The notes under the pieces: generated by a model
Database searches by the model: none
The model's input: only the letters and a program-made list of their open reading frames with translations
What the model was told of the DNA's origin: nothing
Assembly: GCA_029194665.1 (NCBI GenBank)
Contig: JARFXO010000005.1
Coordinates: forward strand, 1 to 64,000
Reading direction: 5' to 3'
Length of the DNA stretch: 64,000 bases
Origin: Nitrospira sp.
Lineage (GTDB): Bacteria; Nitrospirota; Nitrospiria; Nitrospirales; Nitrospiraceae
Shown here: piece after piece, positions 53,503 through 62,694 of the stretch
How the letters are laid out: every line of letters starts with the position of its first letter
Numbering within the stretch: position 1 is the first letter of the stretch
Translations under genes and position numbers: made by a program

Positions 53503-54162
53503 GTGATTATTGCGATTGATGGGCCGGCCGGAGTGGGCAAGAGTACAGTAGCGAGATTATTGGCCGCTCGACTTGGTTACCTGTATCTTGATACAGGAGC
53601 GTTATACCGAGCCGTCGCGTGGAAAACCTTGCAATCAGGGATACGTCCGACGGATCATGAGTCGGTGGCCACATTATTGCCGACCACCGTGATTCACATG
53701 CAGTTTCTCAATGGCGCGATGCAGGTATCGGTCGATGGCAGCGACGTCACCGGGGAGCTCAGGACACCCGAAGTCACGGCAACGGCCTCCATCGTGTCGG
53801 CCATTCCAGCCGTCCGTGAATGGCTGCTGCCGATCCAGCGTCAGATCGGCCAGAGAGGTTCGGTGGTTGCAGAAGGGCGCGACGTCGGCACAAAGGTCTT
53901 TCCGACCGCTCCCTATAAATTCTTCTTGGAGGCGGATGCAGACGTTCGAGTCGCGCGGCGACATCGTGAACTGGTCGCTGCGGGTCGTGCTGGGACGGTT
54001 GAGTCAACATCTGGTGATCTATCCGACCGAGATAGGCGGGATCGGACCCGGTCGATCGCCCCATTGATTCCAGCGGGTGATGCACGGTTAATCGATACCT
54101 CTACTCTCAGTCCTGACCAAGTGGTGGAGCAGATGATTGCGACAGTGTCGACCGGATCGTGA
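53503..54162 (+). CDS. cmk: Cytidylate kinase
   Basis: A 219-residue kinase that phosphorylates CMP and dCMP. It begins with the P-loop IIAIDGPAGVGKSTVARLLA, then LGYLYLDTGALYRAVAWKTL, VVAEGRDVGTKVFPTAPYKF FLEADADVRVARRH, and RDRRDRTRSIAPLIPAGDAR. The start is GTG. It overlaps plsC by 4 bases, and rpsA follows, the common cmk-(plsC)-rpsA order. Confidence 0.95.
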   Translation: MIIAIDGPAGVGKSTVARLLAARLGYLYLDTGALYRAVAWKTLQSGIRPTDHESVATLLPTTVIHMQFLNGAMQVSVDGSDVTGELRTPEVTATASIVSAIPAVREWLLPIQRQIGQRGSVVAEGRDVGTKVFPTAPYKFFLEADADVRVARRHRELVAAGRAGTVESTSGDLSDRDRRDRTRSIAPLIPAGDARLIDTSTLSPDQVVEQMIATVSTGS

Positions 54163-54851
54163 GCGGGATTCTCTACGTATTTTTGTGGAGCCTGGCACGA
54201 GTCGTCGCGTGGATTTGTTTTCGATATCGTGTTGAAGGGGAGATTCCTCGGACCGGAGGTCTGCTGATCGCCGCAAACCATGCCAGCTACTTCGACATTC
54301 CGCTGCTCGGCTGCGGGATGCGTCGAAGGGCCTGGTACTTGGGACGGAATGACTTATTTCCGATCCCAGTATTGCACGGTATTTTGCAGGCGTTGGGCTG
54401 GATCCCGGTAAGGTTGGGACGTCTGGACCGAGAGGCCTTTGGGAAGGCGATCAACCTGATTCGGGCAGGTAACGTGGTGGTCATTTTCCCTGAAGGAGGA
54501 CGCAGCCGCGATGGCCACCTTCGGCCTCCGAAGGCTGGTATCGGAGTGATTGTGTCGCAGACGGGATGCCCGGTCGTTCCTGCATATCTGCGGGGAACCT
54601 TCGACGTACTTCCCACGGGGGCTCGTTGGCCTCGGTTACGTCAGGTCACGGTGCGATTCGGAGCTCCTATTCAGTTCGAAACGAGGAAACAGACTGAGAA
54701 GGCAGAAACGAGACAGTTCTATCAACAGGTCAGTCGTACGGTGATCGAGCACATTGCAGCCTTAGGTCAAGTTCCCATCCCAAAGGGGAGCGATGACCTG
54801 GCCTCCGAAACACCGAACAGGCCGACCGCCGACGCTCACAACGCTGAGTGA
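54159..54851 (+). CDS. plsC: 1-acyl-sn-glycerol-3-phosphate acyltransferase
   Basis: A 230-residue membrane-associated acyltransferase making phosphatidic acid from lysophosphatidate. The HX4D motif is in LIAANHASYFDIPLLGCGM, the substrate motif in VVIFPEGGRSRDGHLRPPKA, and the fourth block in CPVVPAYLRG. A hydrophobic N-terminus (GILYVFLWSLARVVAWICF) anchors it. The start GTG overlaps cmk. Confidence 0.93.
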   Translation: MSGILYVFLWSLARVVAWICFRYRVEGEIPRTGGLLIAANHASYFDIPLLGCGMRRRAWYLGRNDLFPIPVLHGILQALGWIPVRLGRLDREAFGKAINLIRAGNVVVIFPEGGRSRDGHLRPPKAGIGVIVSQTGCPVVPAYLRGTFDVLPTGARWPRLRQVTVRFGAPIQFETRKQTEKAETRQFYQQVSRTVIEHIAALGQVPIPKGSDDLASETPNRPTADAHNAE

Positions 54852-54906
54852 GCCCGGCGACTTCACCATCAGCACCCGACGAGAGTCGGAAGAGTAGGAT
54901 GTTCAT

Positions 54907-56622
54907 ATGGGTACGGTATCCAACGGCAGCGATGCTCAGTTAGACCGCAATGCCTTGGCGGCATTGTACGAAGAAACCTTTCGTAACCTGGAAGAAGGCA
55001 CGATTACGGAAGGCCGTGTGGTGGCCTTGACCAAGGACAAGGTCATCGTTGATATCGGTTACAAATCAGAGGGCATGATCCCGAGTGATCAGTTTGCTTC
55101 CGAGGAACTTCACAACCTCAAGGTCGGCGACCGACTCCAAGTCTATATCGAAGAATGTGAAGATGCGGACGGCAATCTCGTTCTTTCCAAGGAAAAAGCG
55201 GACAAGATGAAGATTTGGGAAGAACTGGAAAGGCTCTACAAAGAAGAGAAGAGTATCGAAGGGAAGGTTGTCTCACGGATCAAAGGCGGCATGATGGTCG
55301 ATATCGGCGTCAAGGCGTTCTTGCCCGGCTCGCAGATCGATCTTCATCCGGTCCGGGATCTGGATGGTCTGATTGGAAAGACCTTTCCACTCAAGATCAT
55401 CAAGATCAACCACAGGCGCGGCAATGTGGTCGTGTCGCGCCGCGTGTTGTTGGAAGAAACCAGGGATAAGAAACGGCAGACGACGCTGGCCAATCTCAAG
55501 GAAGGTCAGCTCATCCAGGGCACGGTCAAGAACATCACCGATTACGGATCGTTTATCGACCTCGGTGGTATTGACGGGTTGCTGCACATTACCGACATGT
55601 CCTGGGGTCGAGTCGGACACCCCTCGGAGCTGTTTACTGTGGGAGACAAGGTTGAAGTCGCGGTGTTGAAATATGATCGTGAAACGGGTCGCATTTCTCT
55701 GGGGCTCAAGCAGAAGAGTGCGGATCCCTGGACCAATGTCGCCGGCAAGTATCCCATTGGGACCAGGGTTCGTGGTCGTGTGGTCAGCCTGACCGACTAT
55801 GGAGCGTTCGTGGAACTTGAGCCGGGAGTTGAGGGATTGGTGCATGTGTCTGAGATGTCGTGGACGCACGAAGTCCGACATCCGTCCAGAGTCGTGGCGG
55901 TCGGTGATCAAGTGGAAGCCGCGGTGCTCAACGTCGATCCCGCGAGCCGCAAAATCTCATTGGGCATGAAACAGACGGCTCCGAATCCCTGGGACATGAT
56001 TGAGGGCAAATATCCGATCGGGACCCGTATCGAGGGGAAGGTGAAGAGCCTGACCGATTTCGGCGCCTTTGTCGGACTTGAAGAGGGGATCGATGGACTC
56101 ATCCATATTTCGGATATGTCCTGGACGAGGCATATCAAGCATCCCTCTGAGCTGTTTAAAAAAGGACAAAAAGTGGAAGCGGTCGTGTTGCGCATCGACA
56201 AAGAGAAAGAGCGGCTCTCGTTGGGATACAAACAGCTGGCCCGTGATCCCTGGGATGAGGCGATCCCCGCACGGTATCACGTTGGTGACTCGGTGACCGG
56301 CAAGGTGTCGAAAGTCGCCGATTTTGGGATCTTCATCGAACTGGACGGTGAGGTGGAAGGTTTGATCCATGTCAGCGAATCCGGTGTTGAACCTCCCGCG
56401 AAGCTCGAAGAAAAGTTTAAGTTGCAGGATGATGTCACGGCGAAGATAATCAAAGTCGATCGAGAGGAACGCAAAATCGCCCTTAGCCTGCGTGACCATC
56501 AGCTGGATTGGGAACGCAAGCAGGTTGATGATTATCACTCGACACAGGGCGTGCTTGACCAGAGTCTAGGACGGGCCGCGAAACAGAGCCGGAAACGGTC
56601 GCAATCGGAAGATCAAAGCTAA
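54907..56622 (+). CDS. rpsA: Ribosomal protein bS1
   Basis: A 571-residue mRNA-binding 30S protein with six S1 repeats. The first two ribosome-binding repeats (ALTKDKVIVDIGYKSEGMIP; SRIKGGMMVDIGVKAFLPGS) are followed by four RNA-binding ones (such as TDYGSFIDLGGIDGLLHITD and TDFGAFVGLEEGIDGLIHIS). The tail is short and basic. Gene order cmk-plsC-rpsA-sppA-hup is conserved in many bacteria. Confidence 0.96.
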   Translation: MGTVSNGSDAQLDRNALAALYEETFRNLEEGTITEGRVVALTKDKVIVDIGYKSEGMIPSDQFASEELHNLKVGDRLQVYIEECEDADGNLVLSKEKADKMKIWEELERLYKEEKSIEGKVVSRIKGGMMVDIGVKAFLPGSQIDLHPVRDLDGLIGKTFPLKIIKINHRRGNVVVSRRVLLEETRDKKRQTTLANLKEGQLIQGTVKNITDYGSFIDLGGIDGLLHITDMSWGRVGHPSELFTVGDKVEVAVLKYDRETGRISLGLKQKSADPWTNVAGKYPIGTRVRGRVVSLTDYGAFVELEPGVEGLVHVSEMSWTHEVRHPSRVVAVGDQVEAAVLNVDPASRKISLGMKQTAPNPWDMIEGKYPIGTRIEGKVKSLTDFGAFVGLEEGIDGLIHISDMSWTRHIKHPSELFKKGQKVEAVVLRIDKEKERLSLGYKQLARDPWDEAIPARYHVGDSVTGKVSKVADFGIFIELDGEVEGLIHVSESGVEPPAKLEEKFKLQDDVTAKIIKVDREERKIALSLRDHQLDWERKQVDDYHSTQGVLDQSLGRAAKQSRKRSQSEDQS

Positions 56623-56658
56623 GCCGGCTTGGTTGAGGGAGGGTGCGGGAGAGGAGCG

Positions 56659-57561
56659 ATGGCGGATGAAGCAACACAGGCGGAACGTCCGCGAAAACGT
56701 CATCTGTTGCGGAAGACCTTGTGGTTTTTTGCGATGGGACTGGGTGTCTTGGTCCTAATCAATCTCTTTGTCCCCGACCTTGATCTATCGACCGGAGACC
56801 GAATCGCCCTGGTTCGAGTCGAAGGGGTCATTTTGGATTCTCAGACGACCATTGAGGATCTGAAGCGATTCAGCGAGAATCCTTCCGTCAAAGCCATCGT
56901 GATAAGAATCGAGAGTCCCGGGGGCGGCGGCGTGCCATCGCGAGAGATTTACGATGCCGTCTAGCGGGTCAGAAGCAAGAACAACAAGGCGGTTATCGCA
57001 TCGATGGGGAGCCTTGCCGCATCGGGAGGGTATTACATCGCGGCTGCAGCAGATCGGATCGTGGCCAATCCCGGGACGCTGACTGGAAGCATCGGAGTCA
57101 TCATGGAAACGGCCAACCGGGAGGGATTGCTTCAGAACATCGGGGTGGAAGGGGTCGTCATTAAGAGCGGGAGATATAAGGATGTGGGCTCTCCACTCCG
57201 GAAAATGAGCGCGGACGAAAGAGGTTTGTTGCAAGCCGTGATGGATGATGTCCATAAGCAGTTTATCGAGGCGGTGGCCGAGGGCCGTTCCCTCGAGATT
57301 CGAGCTGCCCAAGCGTTGGCCGACGGTCGAATCTTTACCGGACGCCAGGCCAAGGAAGCGAAGCTGGTCGATGAACTGGGCGACTTGGAAGACGCCATTC
57401 AGTTGGCTGCGGAGGTGGTCGGAATTGAGGGGGAACCAAAGGTCGTCGAGCCAAGGCGTCGGTTTTCTCTCCGCGAAATTCTGGACTCGAAACTCAGCAT
57501 GATGTTTCCGAAGTTTGATATGCAACCGGGCGTGAGCTTGAAATACCTGATGGCCTTCTAG
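56659..57561 (+). pseudogene. sppA: Signal peptide peptidase SppA with an internal amber codon
   Basis: A 36K-type SppA of about 300 codons with one N-terminal membrane helix (KTLWFFAMGLGVLVLINLFV). It then has LVRVEGVILDSQTTIEDLKR, IVIRIESPGGGGVPSREIYD and the catalytic SMGSLAASGGYYIAAAADRI (Ser), with the partner Lys in VVIKSGRYKDVGSPLRKMSA. A TAG at 56962-56964 interrupts DAV*RVRSKNNK in the same frame; relatives have Lys or Gln there, a one-base change. No further damage is seen. It may be a very recent mutation, a sequencing error or a read-through site. If translation restarted at the ATG of MGSLAASGG, the product would lack the oxyanion part. Confidence 0.85.
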
Positions 57562-57610
57562 CTCGGTCAATAAAGGTACGGTTGTTCTCGTGGCGTAAGG
57601 GGGAGTGGAT

Positions 57611-57889
57611 ATGACCAAGGCGCAGATCATCGAAAAAGTTACCGAGCAAGTCACCACCTTGACGAAGCGACAGGCCGAAGTGGTCGTCAACACTATTTTC
57701 GATTGTGTCAGGGATTCCTTGAGAAACGGCGACAAAACGGAGATCCGAGGCTTCGGCAGCTTTCGGCTGCGGGCTCGTCGGATGAAGGAGGGGCGAAACC
57801 CAAAGACCGGAGAGACGGTTGCGGTACCAGCCAAGCGGGTGCCGTTTTTTAAAGCCGGCAAAGAGCTGAAGGAATTGCTCAACCAATAA
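57611..57889 (+). CDS. HU/IHF-family DNA-binding protein
   Basis: A 92-residue protein: MTKAQIIEKVTEQVTTLTKR QAEVVVNTIFDCVRDSL, then KTEIRGFGSFRLRARRMKEG RNPKTGETVAVPAKRVPFFK. The arm tip carries the conserved RNP. The position after rpsA and sppA is typical of the IHF-beta/himD gene, but the sequence alone does not separate IHF from HU. The ATG at 57611 has GGGGGAG upstream. Confidence 0.93.
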   Translation: MTKAQIIEKVTEQVTTLTKRQAEVVVNTIFDCVRDSLRNGDKTEIRGFGSFRLRARRMKEGRNPKTGETVAVPAKRVPFFKAGKELKELLNQ

Positions 57890-57914
57890 CGATCGACTGA
57901 TTGAGCAGGAACGA

Positions 57915-58916
57915 ATGTCGACATCAGATTCCTCGCAGACGAATACAACCGAAATCCGTTGGGCTGACGGTGCGCTCAAACGGATGGAGCGTGCACCGAT
58001 CTTTCTACGTGGCATGGTCCGGCGTTTGGCTGAAAAAAAAGCTCGTGAATTGGGCTACGAGGAAATCACCGAGGAGATTCTTGATCAGTTTAAGGAACAG
58101 ATGATGGGGCGCATGGGCGGTGAAGCCGGCATGGCCTCTGCTGTTGAGGAGATGGCCGACGGCCGTCTTCCATGGACCGCTGCGGCCAAAGACCGATTGA
58201 ATACGGTGCCCGAATTTATGCGAGCGATGACCAGGCAGATTGCGGAGGAGATCGCAAAGGAACGAGGGCATCTCGAAGTGAACGTCGAATTATTTGAAAA
58301 GGTGGAAGCGCTTGGTGACCTCCACGAGGAAGGTGGGCCCCCGATGGAGTGGACAGAGGAAGCATTGGCGCTGCTTCAAGACAAATTAAAGCAGTCGCCG
58401 CCCATCGCCATGGAATTCGTGACCGATATGTTGAAACGAGATACGGAAGATCTCGCCAGGGTCAAAAAACTGACTCGGATCGATGCATCGGTTCTACAGG
58501 ACCTATGGGAAGCACCTCAGGAACGAATCGCCTGGACCGACGAGGCATGGAAGCGGCTTCAGACATCTCCGGATTTCGTGCGCAGTGGAATCAGAAAAGC
58601 CGCCGAACGGCGGGCCCGCAAGCTGGGATTGAAAGAAATCAATGCCGACCATTTGACGACGTTTCGGAACCAGGCGATGATGAAAGCCGTGAAGCGTATC
58701 CGCTCATTCGGTTACCATGAACTGACATTCGATGCCTTTGATACTGCTCTCCAGAAAACCAAGCGACTGCAAGGTAATGATCAGGCAGAGAAGCGCCTCC
58801 AGGAAATCCGGGGCCACTTTGCCGATCCGTTGACGAAGAAGCCTGAAGGCGGGACCCTGGGAGCCGAGCTCATGGATCGTTTTCGCAGGTACCTCAAAGG
58901 TGAAGGGACCCTCTGA
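57915..58916 (+). CDS. Protein with four PCP_red-type repeats
   Basis: A 333-residue soluble protein made almost entirely of PCP_red-like repeats: EIRWADGALKRMERAPIFLR (about 13), LPWTAAAKDRLNTVPEFMRA (about 85), a weaker MEWTEEALALLQDKLKQSP (about 145), and IAWTDEAWKRLQTSPDFVRS (about 207). Each is a W-(x)-A-K/R-R-L...P-F-R pattern followed by a basic helix. The C-terminal 80 residues are unlike them. There is no zinc ribbon, unlike the relative at 43223. It follows the HU/IHF gene. The function is unknown. Confidence 0.78.
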   Translation: MSTSDSSQTNTTEIRWADGALKRMERAPIFLRGMVRRLAEKKARELGYEEITEEILDQFKEQMMGRMGGEAGMASAVEEMADGRLPWTAAAKDRLNTVPEFMRAMTRQIAEEIAKERGHLEVNVELFEKVEALGDLHEEGGPPMEWTEEALALLQDKLKQSPPIAMEFVTDMLKRDTEDLARVKKLTRIDASVLQDLWEAPQERIAWTDEAWKRLQTSPDFVRSGIRKAAERRARKLGLKEINADHLTTFRNQAMMKAVKRIRSFGYHELTFDAFDTALQKTKRLQGNDQAEKRLQEIRGHFADPLTKKPEGGTLGAELMDRFRRYLKGEGTL

Positions 58917-58991
58917 CAGGATCAAGTTTCTCGTCCGGCAGTTCCAACGTAGGTTCCAAAGATGCCCCACCAACCGGATCGGTGCTCCGCT

Positions 58992-59312
58992 TCAATGGGC
59001 TCCCGCCTGTTGGGGCCAAAACTTGTGCCGGATTTGGGGGAGCGGTTCGTTGTCAAAATTGGGAATGTCGTAGAGACAACGATCGATCGTCGTGACCTCG
59101 TCTTCGGTTAACGGCAACGTAACTTTTTTCTTCCAGAACTGATCGAGCGTGAAATAGTCGGCCGACTGAGGTTTCTGCGCCAACAACTCCTGCATTTTTT
59201 TGAACCCCGGCGTATCGACGCCTGGGACACGTCCTTTGTTCCGATCAAGACACCACATCAGAACTTCAGCTATCCCGTACATCGTGATATCAACATTCAC
59301 AATTTTGCTCAT
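58992..59312 (-). CDS. Conserved small protein, unknown
   Basis: A 106-residue acidic-to-neutral protein: MSKIVNVDITMYGIAEVLMW, then GFKKMQELLAQKPQSADYFT LDQFWKKK and EDEVTTIDRCLYDIPNFDNE PLPQIRHKFW. No membrane segment or signal is seen. Upstream of the ATG is GGAGGAA. It is convergent with the PCP_red gene. I do not recognise the family, but its composition and ribosome site support a real gene. Confidence 0.7.
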   Translation of the reverse strand: MSKIVNVDITMYGIAEVLMWCLDRNKGRVPGVDTPGFKKMQELLAQKPQSADYFTLDQFWKKKVTLPLTEDEVTTIDRCLYDIPNFDNEPLPQIRHKFWPQQAGAH

Positions 59313-59468
59313 GACCTTCCTCCTAAAAGCAACGATGCATCATAACTCAAGCGGAAGGCGAAATTCAAAGGCTGATGAGCTACTGATGCGGATTGCGAGG
59401 CCGAAGACCGCCTCTGTATACTGAGTGTTCTGATCCACCATAGGCCCATTGGTACAGCCGGTTAGGGT

Positions 59469-60677
59469 GTGGGAGACTGGGTGAACATTCTTATCGAGCA
59501 GAAATCCCACGTGGTCAGGCGGTTTTTCTTCCTGCTATGGCTGGCTTTTCTTGTCGGTCACGGTCTGTGGGCTTGTTCCAAGAGCGAGCCCTATACCCCA
59601 CCGGATCCTTTTTATTATTTTGCCAGCTACAAGGTCGGCAAGAATCCTACCACTATTATCACCGAAGACCTGAATCATGACTCATTCACCGATCTCATCA
59701 CGACCAATATTGCGAGTAATACCCTCTCGATTCTATTGGGTAATGGTGACGGTACATTCAGAGATCAGGTTCAGCTCCATGTCTGTCAGGAACCGCGCTC
59801 CCTCGTGACGAGCAACTTCAATCAAGACCGACATCCCGATGTCGCCCTGGCATGCTCCGGTGGCGACGAGGTTATGGTCTTGCTCGGACATGGAGATGGG
59901 AAGTTTGAAGAAGGACCACGTTATCCCGTCCATCGTGCACCGATCGCACTGGCCGCAGCTGATATCAATGGTGATCAACATGCGGATCTTGTCGTCGCTC
60001 TACGGAACGACAAGGTCAAGGTCTTTCTCGGGAATGGGAGCGGCGAATTTCGACACCTAGTTCAATACGAACATGGCGACACTCCCACATCCGTCGCGTT
60101 GGCTGATCTCAACGGCGATGGGAAATTGGAATTAGTGGTGACGAATGGAGGACCTATGTCGAATGCCGTCTCCATTTGGCTCGGGAACGGTGACGGAACC
60201 TTTCGTGATCCCAGAGATTATTCCACGGGCCACCGACCCCTTGGCGTGAGTTTTGCCGACTTCAACAATGATCATCACAGGGATCTACTGGTCATCAATG
60301 GAGAGCAGGATAGCTTCACGACGTTTCTGGGTAACGGCAATGCGACATTCCAACCCGGCAAGAATTCCGGAGCTGATGCCGGTCCCAACTTTGGGTTGGC
60401 ACGGGATTTCAATGGCGACCGGTTCGAAGATGTGGCGATCGTGAATATCCAGTCAAGTGACCTATCGATCTTGTTCGGGAAGGGCGATGGTACCTTTCAT
60501 TACCCTCCGAGGAATTACCGCACGAAGTCTGGTCCGTTTGCGCTTTCATCCTTTCGTGTCACGACCTTCGGACTGGAGGAACCGGGACTGGTCATCGCCG
60601 ACAACGGAAGTGGCAGCGTCTCGATCTTCCTTCACCGTGGGCTTAAACCAACTGCGAAGTCGGAGACAAGAGAGTAG
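59469..60677 (+). CDS. VCBS/FG-GAP-repeat lipoprotein
   Basis: Up to 402 residues with a hydrophobic signal ending in a lipobox (LVGHGLWACSKS, Cys near residue 36), then seven or so FG-GAP/VCBS beta-propeller blades: NTLSILLGNGDGTFRDQ, EVMVLLGHGDGKFEEG, KVKVFLGNGSGEFRH, AVSIWLGNGDGTFRDP, and others. Each is preceded by a calcium-loop-like DxNxDxxxD (such as DLNGDGKLELVV). It is probably a seven-bladed surface or periplasmic propeller. The start is uncertain: GTG 59469, 59481 or 59511. Confidence 0.85.
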   Translation: MGDWVNILIEQKSHVVRRFFFLLWLAFLVGHGLWACSKSEPYTPPDPFYYFASYKVGKNPTTIITEDLNHDSFTDLITTNIASNTLSILLGNGDGTFRDQVQLHVCQEPRSLVTSNFNQDRHPDVALACSGGDEVMVLLGHGDGKFEEGPRYPVHRAPIALAAADINGDQHADLVVALRNDKVKVFLGNGSGEFRHLVQYEHGDTPTSVALADLNGDGKLELVVTNGGPMSNAVSIWLGNGDGTFRDPRDYSTGHRPLGVSFADFNNDHHRDLLVINGEQDSFTTFLGNGNATFQPGKNSGADAGPNFGLARDFNGDRFEDVAIVNIQSSDLSILFGKGDGTFHYPPRNYRTKSGPFALSSFRVTTFGLEEPGLVIADNGSGSVSIFLHRGLKPTAKSETRE

Positions 60678-60769
60678 GAAGCGAGCGATCGCTGTCTATT
60701 CTTGACAGCCTGGAAGGCCTTCGTTAGAGTGGCCCGTGGGTAAAAAGCCCTAAATTATTGAACACTGCT

Positions 60770-60976
60770 ATGGCGCTTCGAGCTTTTGCATGGTGGTTTA
60801 TGATTGGGGCTCTGATGACCCTCTCGGTTCTGATGGTCCAAGGTGGAATCCGGGACCTGTGGGAAGGGACACAGCCCTCCGGGAGTACCAACGTGTTCGT
60901 GTATTTCGGCACGACCCTCATCGGCGGCGGCTTGCTCGCTGGGTGCGTCGCCCTAATCATGAATCGCCTTCGGTAA
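60770..60976 (+). CDS. Small two-helix membrane protein, unknown
   Basis: A 68-residue protein starting MALRAFAWWFMIGALMTLSV with two hydrophobic helices (FMIGALMTLSVLMV; TTLIGGGLLAGCVALIM) and a short connecting loop. It precedes a tiny zinc-ribbon gene by 20 bases. A TTG start at 60758 is possible. It is not recognised; support is its composition and position. Confidence 0.55.
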   Translation: MALRAFAWWFMIGALMTLSVLMVQGGIRDLWEGTQPSGSTNVFVYFGTTLIGGGLLAGCVALIMNRLR

Positions 60977-60996
60977 TTGGAGAGAATGGGAAATGT

Positions 60997-61185
60997 ATGC
61001 AGTGCCTCAAGTGCAAAGGGTTCATGCTCGTAGAACGCCACTACACCCTTGTCAACAGAAGGATATATGCTCGGTGCCTCAATTGTGGGTTCTGGATTGA
61101 CTTGGCCGACCTCCTCCGCTTTTTTCATAAAGTTATTGATAGTGGTCGGAAAGGTGGTAAAGTGCGTGAATCATTCATGTTCTAA
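60997..61185 (+). CDS. Small zinc-ribbon protein
   Basis: A 62-residue protein with two CxxC pairs, MQCLKCKGFMLVERHY and YARCLNCGFWIDLADL, as in short zinc ribbons. The region before the ATG (GGAGAGAATGGGAA) gives a fair ribosome site. The function is unknown. It may be co-transcribed with the small membrane protein and the carboxypeptidase that follows 15 bases later. Confidence 0.6.
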   Translation: MQCLKCKGFMLVERHYTLVNRRIYARCLNCGFWIDLADLLRFFHKVIDSGRKGGKVRESFMF

Positions 61186-61200
61186 AATAGGCGGTCGTTT

Positions 61201-62133
61201 GTGGCACAGGGCGACCATTCCCCGCTCGATTATCACAGGCAGAGCCGAGATGATGCCATCTCTCACCTTGGTCTGGTTTCGGCCGCCTCTCTTTTGTTCC
61301 TCGCTTTTACAATATGCCCAGCCTTCGGGATGGAGCATCAATCTCGCAACCAGACCACTCATCATGTCGGTTATGTTACGCAACCCCTCCCATGGAAGCG
61401 CATCCCGGCACACAGTATTCTCCTGAAGGAATTGCGATCAGGCCGTATCCTGTTCCAGCACGAGGTTGAGAAACGCCTGTCGCCGGCGAGTCTAACCAAG
61501 ATTATGTCGGCATTGATTATTCTCGAGAAGGGCCACCTTGACGAGCTGGCTACAGTGAGCAGAAATGCCGCGAGAGCTCCCAAAACCCACCTACGACTAA
61601 AGGTCGGAGAAGTGTTTCGTCTTGGCGATTTGCTCAAGGCGATGATGATGGTGTCGGCCAATGATGCCTGCCTGACAGCTGTTGAGCATGTCGGAGGCGA
61701 TGAAGAGCAGTTTGTGAAGTTGATGAACGCCAAGGCTGTTGCCCTTGGGTTATCAGACACGCACTTCAGTAACGGGTGCGGTTTCGACGACCCAGACCAC
61801 TACTCGACAGCTGAAGATCTCGCCAAACTCAGTGAGGTGGCGATGCGAAACGCGGTGTTCCGAGAACTCGTCAAAGAGGAACGCGAAATCATCACACCTG
61901 TCAGTGGTTATCGCGCCTATGTCCTGCATAACACGAATCGTTTGCTTGGTCGCATTCCAGGCGTGGAAGGGGTGAAGACCGGATTCACTTCCAAAGCAGG
62001 TCGATGTCTGATCGCCAAAGTCTCTCAAAATGGGAGCGACCTACTTCTCGTGATTTTGAACTCCAACCGCCGGTGGACTACCGCGAAAAGCCTGATCGAT
62101 TACGGTTTTCGTCTCACCCGCACCATCCAATAG
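61201..62133 (+). CDS. D-alanyl-D-alanine carboxypeptidase (PBP5/DacA family)
   Basis: A 310-residue penicillin-binding protein that trims the last D-Ala from peptidoglycan side chains in the periplasm. Signal segment LGLVSAASLLFLAFTICPAF, SxxK motif in SPASLTKIMSALIIL, SxN in MVSANDACLTAVEHV, and KTG in EGVKTGFTSKAGRCLIAKV. The C-terminal PBP5-C domain is absent, so it is a short DacA form. It starts from a GTG with a poor ribosome site, so the true start may be a little downstream. Confidence 0.9.
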   Translation: MAQGDHSPLDYHRQSRDDAISHLGLVSAASLLFLAFTICPAFGMEHQSRNQTTHHVGYVTQPLPWKRIPAHSILLKELRSGRILFQHEVEKRLSPASLTKIMSALIILEKGHLDELATVSRNAARAPKTHLRLKVGEVFRLGDLLKAMMMVSANDACLTAVEHVGGDEEQFVKLMNAKAVALGLSDTHFSNGCGFDDPDHYSTAEDLAKLSEVAMRNAVFRELVKEEREIITPVSGYRAYVLHNTNRLLGRIPGVEGVKTGFTSKAGRCLIAKVSQNGSDLLLVILNSNRRWTTAKSLIDYGFRLTRTIQ

Positions 62134-62227
62134 CCGCTGCGTTTCATTGTGAGCATGTAGTCGTGAGTCGGTGGCCAGGGTTCGCTCACGTTGTTGATTA
62201 CGGCTACCGATATACAGCGAGAATCCA

Positions 62228-62656
62228 ATGCAGCTGCACACTTACGCGGATGGGGCCACAGGCCAGCTCCAATCGATGGATTCAGGACATATCCAAAACG
62301 TTCCCTCAACCACACCCGTTGATTGTTCATTGGCTCTACGCTGGGCGGACGGGGATCGATCACTGCTCGCCGAAATCACGGAGACGTTTGTAGAAGACTG
62401 CCCGCAGCGGATGAAGGAGCTGGAGCTGGCTGTATGGGAAGGTAATGCAAATCTGATCAGGCAAGTTTCGCATAGCCTCAAGGGGATGGTCTCCTGCTTT
62501 GGGGCGCATCAGGCCAAGTCGCTGGCGCAGGAGATGGAACATCTTGGTCGAAGCGGAGAGGTTTCAGAGGCTGCCGCTCTTCTACCGCGCGTGGTACATG
62601 AGCTGTCGCACATGATCGAACATCTCAAGAAGATAGATTGGCAGATTGTCTCGTAA
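62228..62656 (+). CDS. Hpt-domain phosphotransfer protein
   Basis: A 142-residue protein. Residues about 40-135 form a histidine phosphotransfer domain with the motif IRQVSHSLKGMVSCFGA, whose His is the phosphorylation site, surrounded by ETFVEDCPQRMKELELAVWE and a helix pair at the end. It lies 38 bases before a receiver protein gene, so the pair probably passes phosphate in a relay. No sensor kinase is nearby. Confidence 0.85.
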   Translation: MQLHTYADGATGQLQSMDSGHIQNVPSTTPVDCSLALRWADGDRSLLAEITETFVEDCPQRMKELELAVWEGNANLIRQVSHSLKGMVSCFGAHQAKSLAQEMEHLGRSGEVSEAAALLPRVVHELSHMIEHLKKIDWQIVS

Positions 62657-62694
62657 CCTGCTGAGCTGTTCACTGCAGACAGCCCGGTAACGCA

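Noticed and set aside
56785..57948. 387-codon minus-strand frame opposite sppA and the HU/IHF gene
   Set aside because: Antisense to two conserved genes, with unlikely composition and no recognised domain.
59733..59981. Short antisense frames over the FG-GAP protein
   Set aside because: Shadows of the repeat protein with no ribosome site.
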